Shown here: positions 6,182 through 6,251 of the stretch, piece by piece | How the letters are laid out: every line of letters begins with the position of its first letter | How positions within the stretch are numbered: position 1 is the first letter of the stretch | Assembly: GCA_030609125.1 (NCBI GenBank) | Contig: JAUWCW010000124.1 | Coordinates: 1-6,251 of the forward strand | Length of the DNA stretch: 6,251 nt | Direction: 5' to 3' | Origin: Candidatus Rokuibacteriota bacterium | Lineage (GTDB): Bacteria; JAUVQV01 | Made by a program: the position numbers and the translations under genes | The notes under the pieces: generated by a model | What the model saw: only the letters and a program-made list of their open reading frames with translations | Told to the model about the DNA's origin: nothing | Database searches by the model: none

Positions 6182-6251
6182 ATGGCAAGGGGCGATCCTG
6201 GTCGAAGGCAGTTCCACTTTTCCATCTGGTACTTTCTCATGGCCGTGCTTA
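6182..6251 (+). CDS. ftsH: N-terminal start of a membrane protein, probably ATP-dependent zinc metalloprotease FtsH (partial)
   Basis: ATG 6182 opens a frame of 23 codons that runs off the window: a basic start (MARGDPGRR) followed by QFHFSIWYFLMAVL, the beginning of a transmembrane helix. The FSIWYF..A.L pattern is typical of the first membrane segment of FtsH, the membrane-anchored AAA+ protease. A purine run AAAAGGGGG (6167-6175) ends 6 nt upstream and could act as ribosome-binding site. It lies 49 nt after hypF on the same strand, so read-through is possible, but FtsH has no required role in hydrogenase assembly and probably marks the cluster boundary. The identity rests on 23 residues only. 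Confidence 0.6.
   Translation, partial: MARGDPGRRQFHFSIWYFLMAVL

Overview
The window is GC-rich, densely packed plus-strand DNA carrying the end of a [NiFe]-hydrogenase structural operon and most of its maturation genes. Gene order and protein features (Hyb-type large subunit after what looks like an NrfD/HybB-type membrane subunit, then hybD-hypC-hypA-hypB-hypF) suggest a selenocysteine-using anaerobe, most likely a deltaproteobacterium of the Desulfuromonadia/Geobacter type or a relative. That placement rests on motif resemblance only.

Layout: 1-75 is the C-terminus of an upstream gene, probably the hydrogenase membrane subunit. 97-1809 is the large subunit, interrupted by an in-frame UGA at 286-288. 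1852-2382 is the endopeptidase that trims the large subunit. 2448-2765 hypC, 2803-3147 hypA, 3144-3812 hypB and 3871-6132 hypF follow. At 6182 a new gene begins with a sequence resembling the membrane N-terminus of FtsH; it runs off the end.

The key observation is that the UGA falls exactly where the second cysteine of the N-terminal RxCGxC motif (L1) should be, giving [16 protein letters not shown]. It is followed at once by a strong two-part hairpin (290-325) with a G-first GCUU apical loop 18 nt after the UGA, which fits a bacterial SECIS element. The C-terminal motif is an ordinary DPCLACAVH. The predicted protein is therefore a 570-residue hydrogenase large subunit with selenocysteine at position 64, a Ni-Fe bridging ligand, and not at the C-terminal position used by the classical [NiFeSe] enzymes. 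An annotator reading UGA as stop would split it into a 63-residue fragment and a large subunit lacking L1.

How the genes work together: HypF makes the thiocarbamate used for the CN ligands, HypC carries the Fe(CN)2CO unit to the large subunit, HypA and HypB insert nickel, and HybD removes the last 15 residues. hypD, hypE and the Sec machinery (selABCD) are not in the window. Other notable structures are a perfect 13-bp hairpin presenting the hybD ribosome-binding site in its loop (1828-1861) and a REP-like GGGGGCAGTYCCC pair between hypB and hypF (3820-3861).
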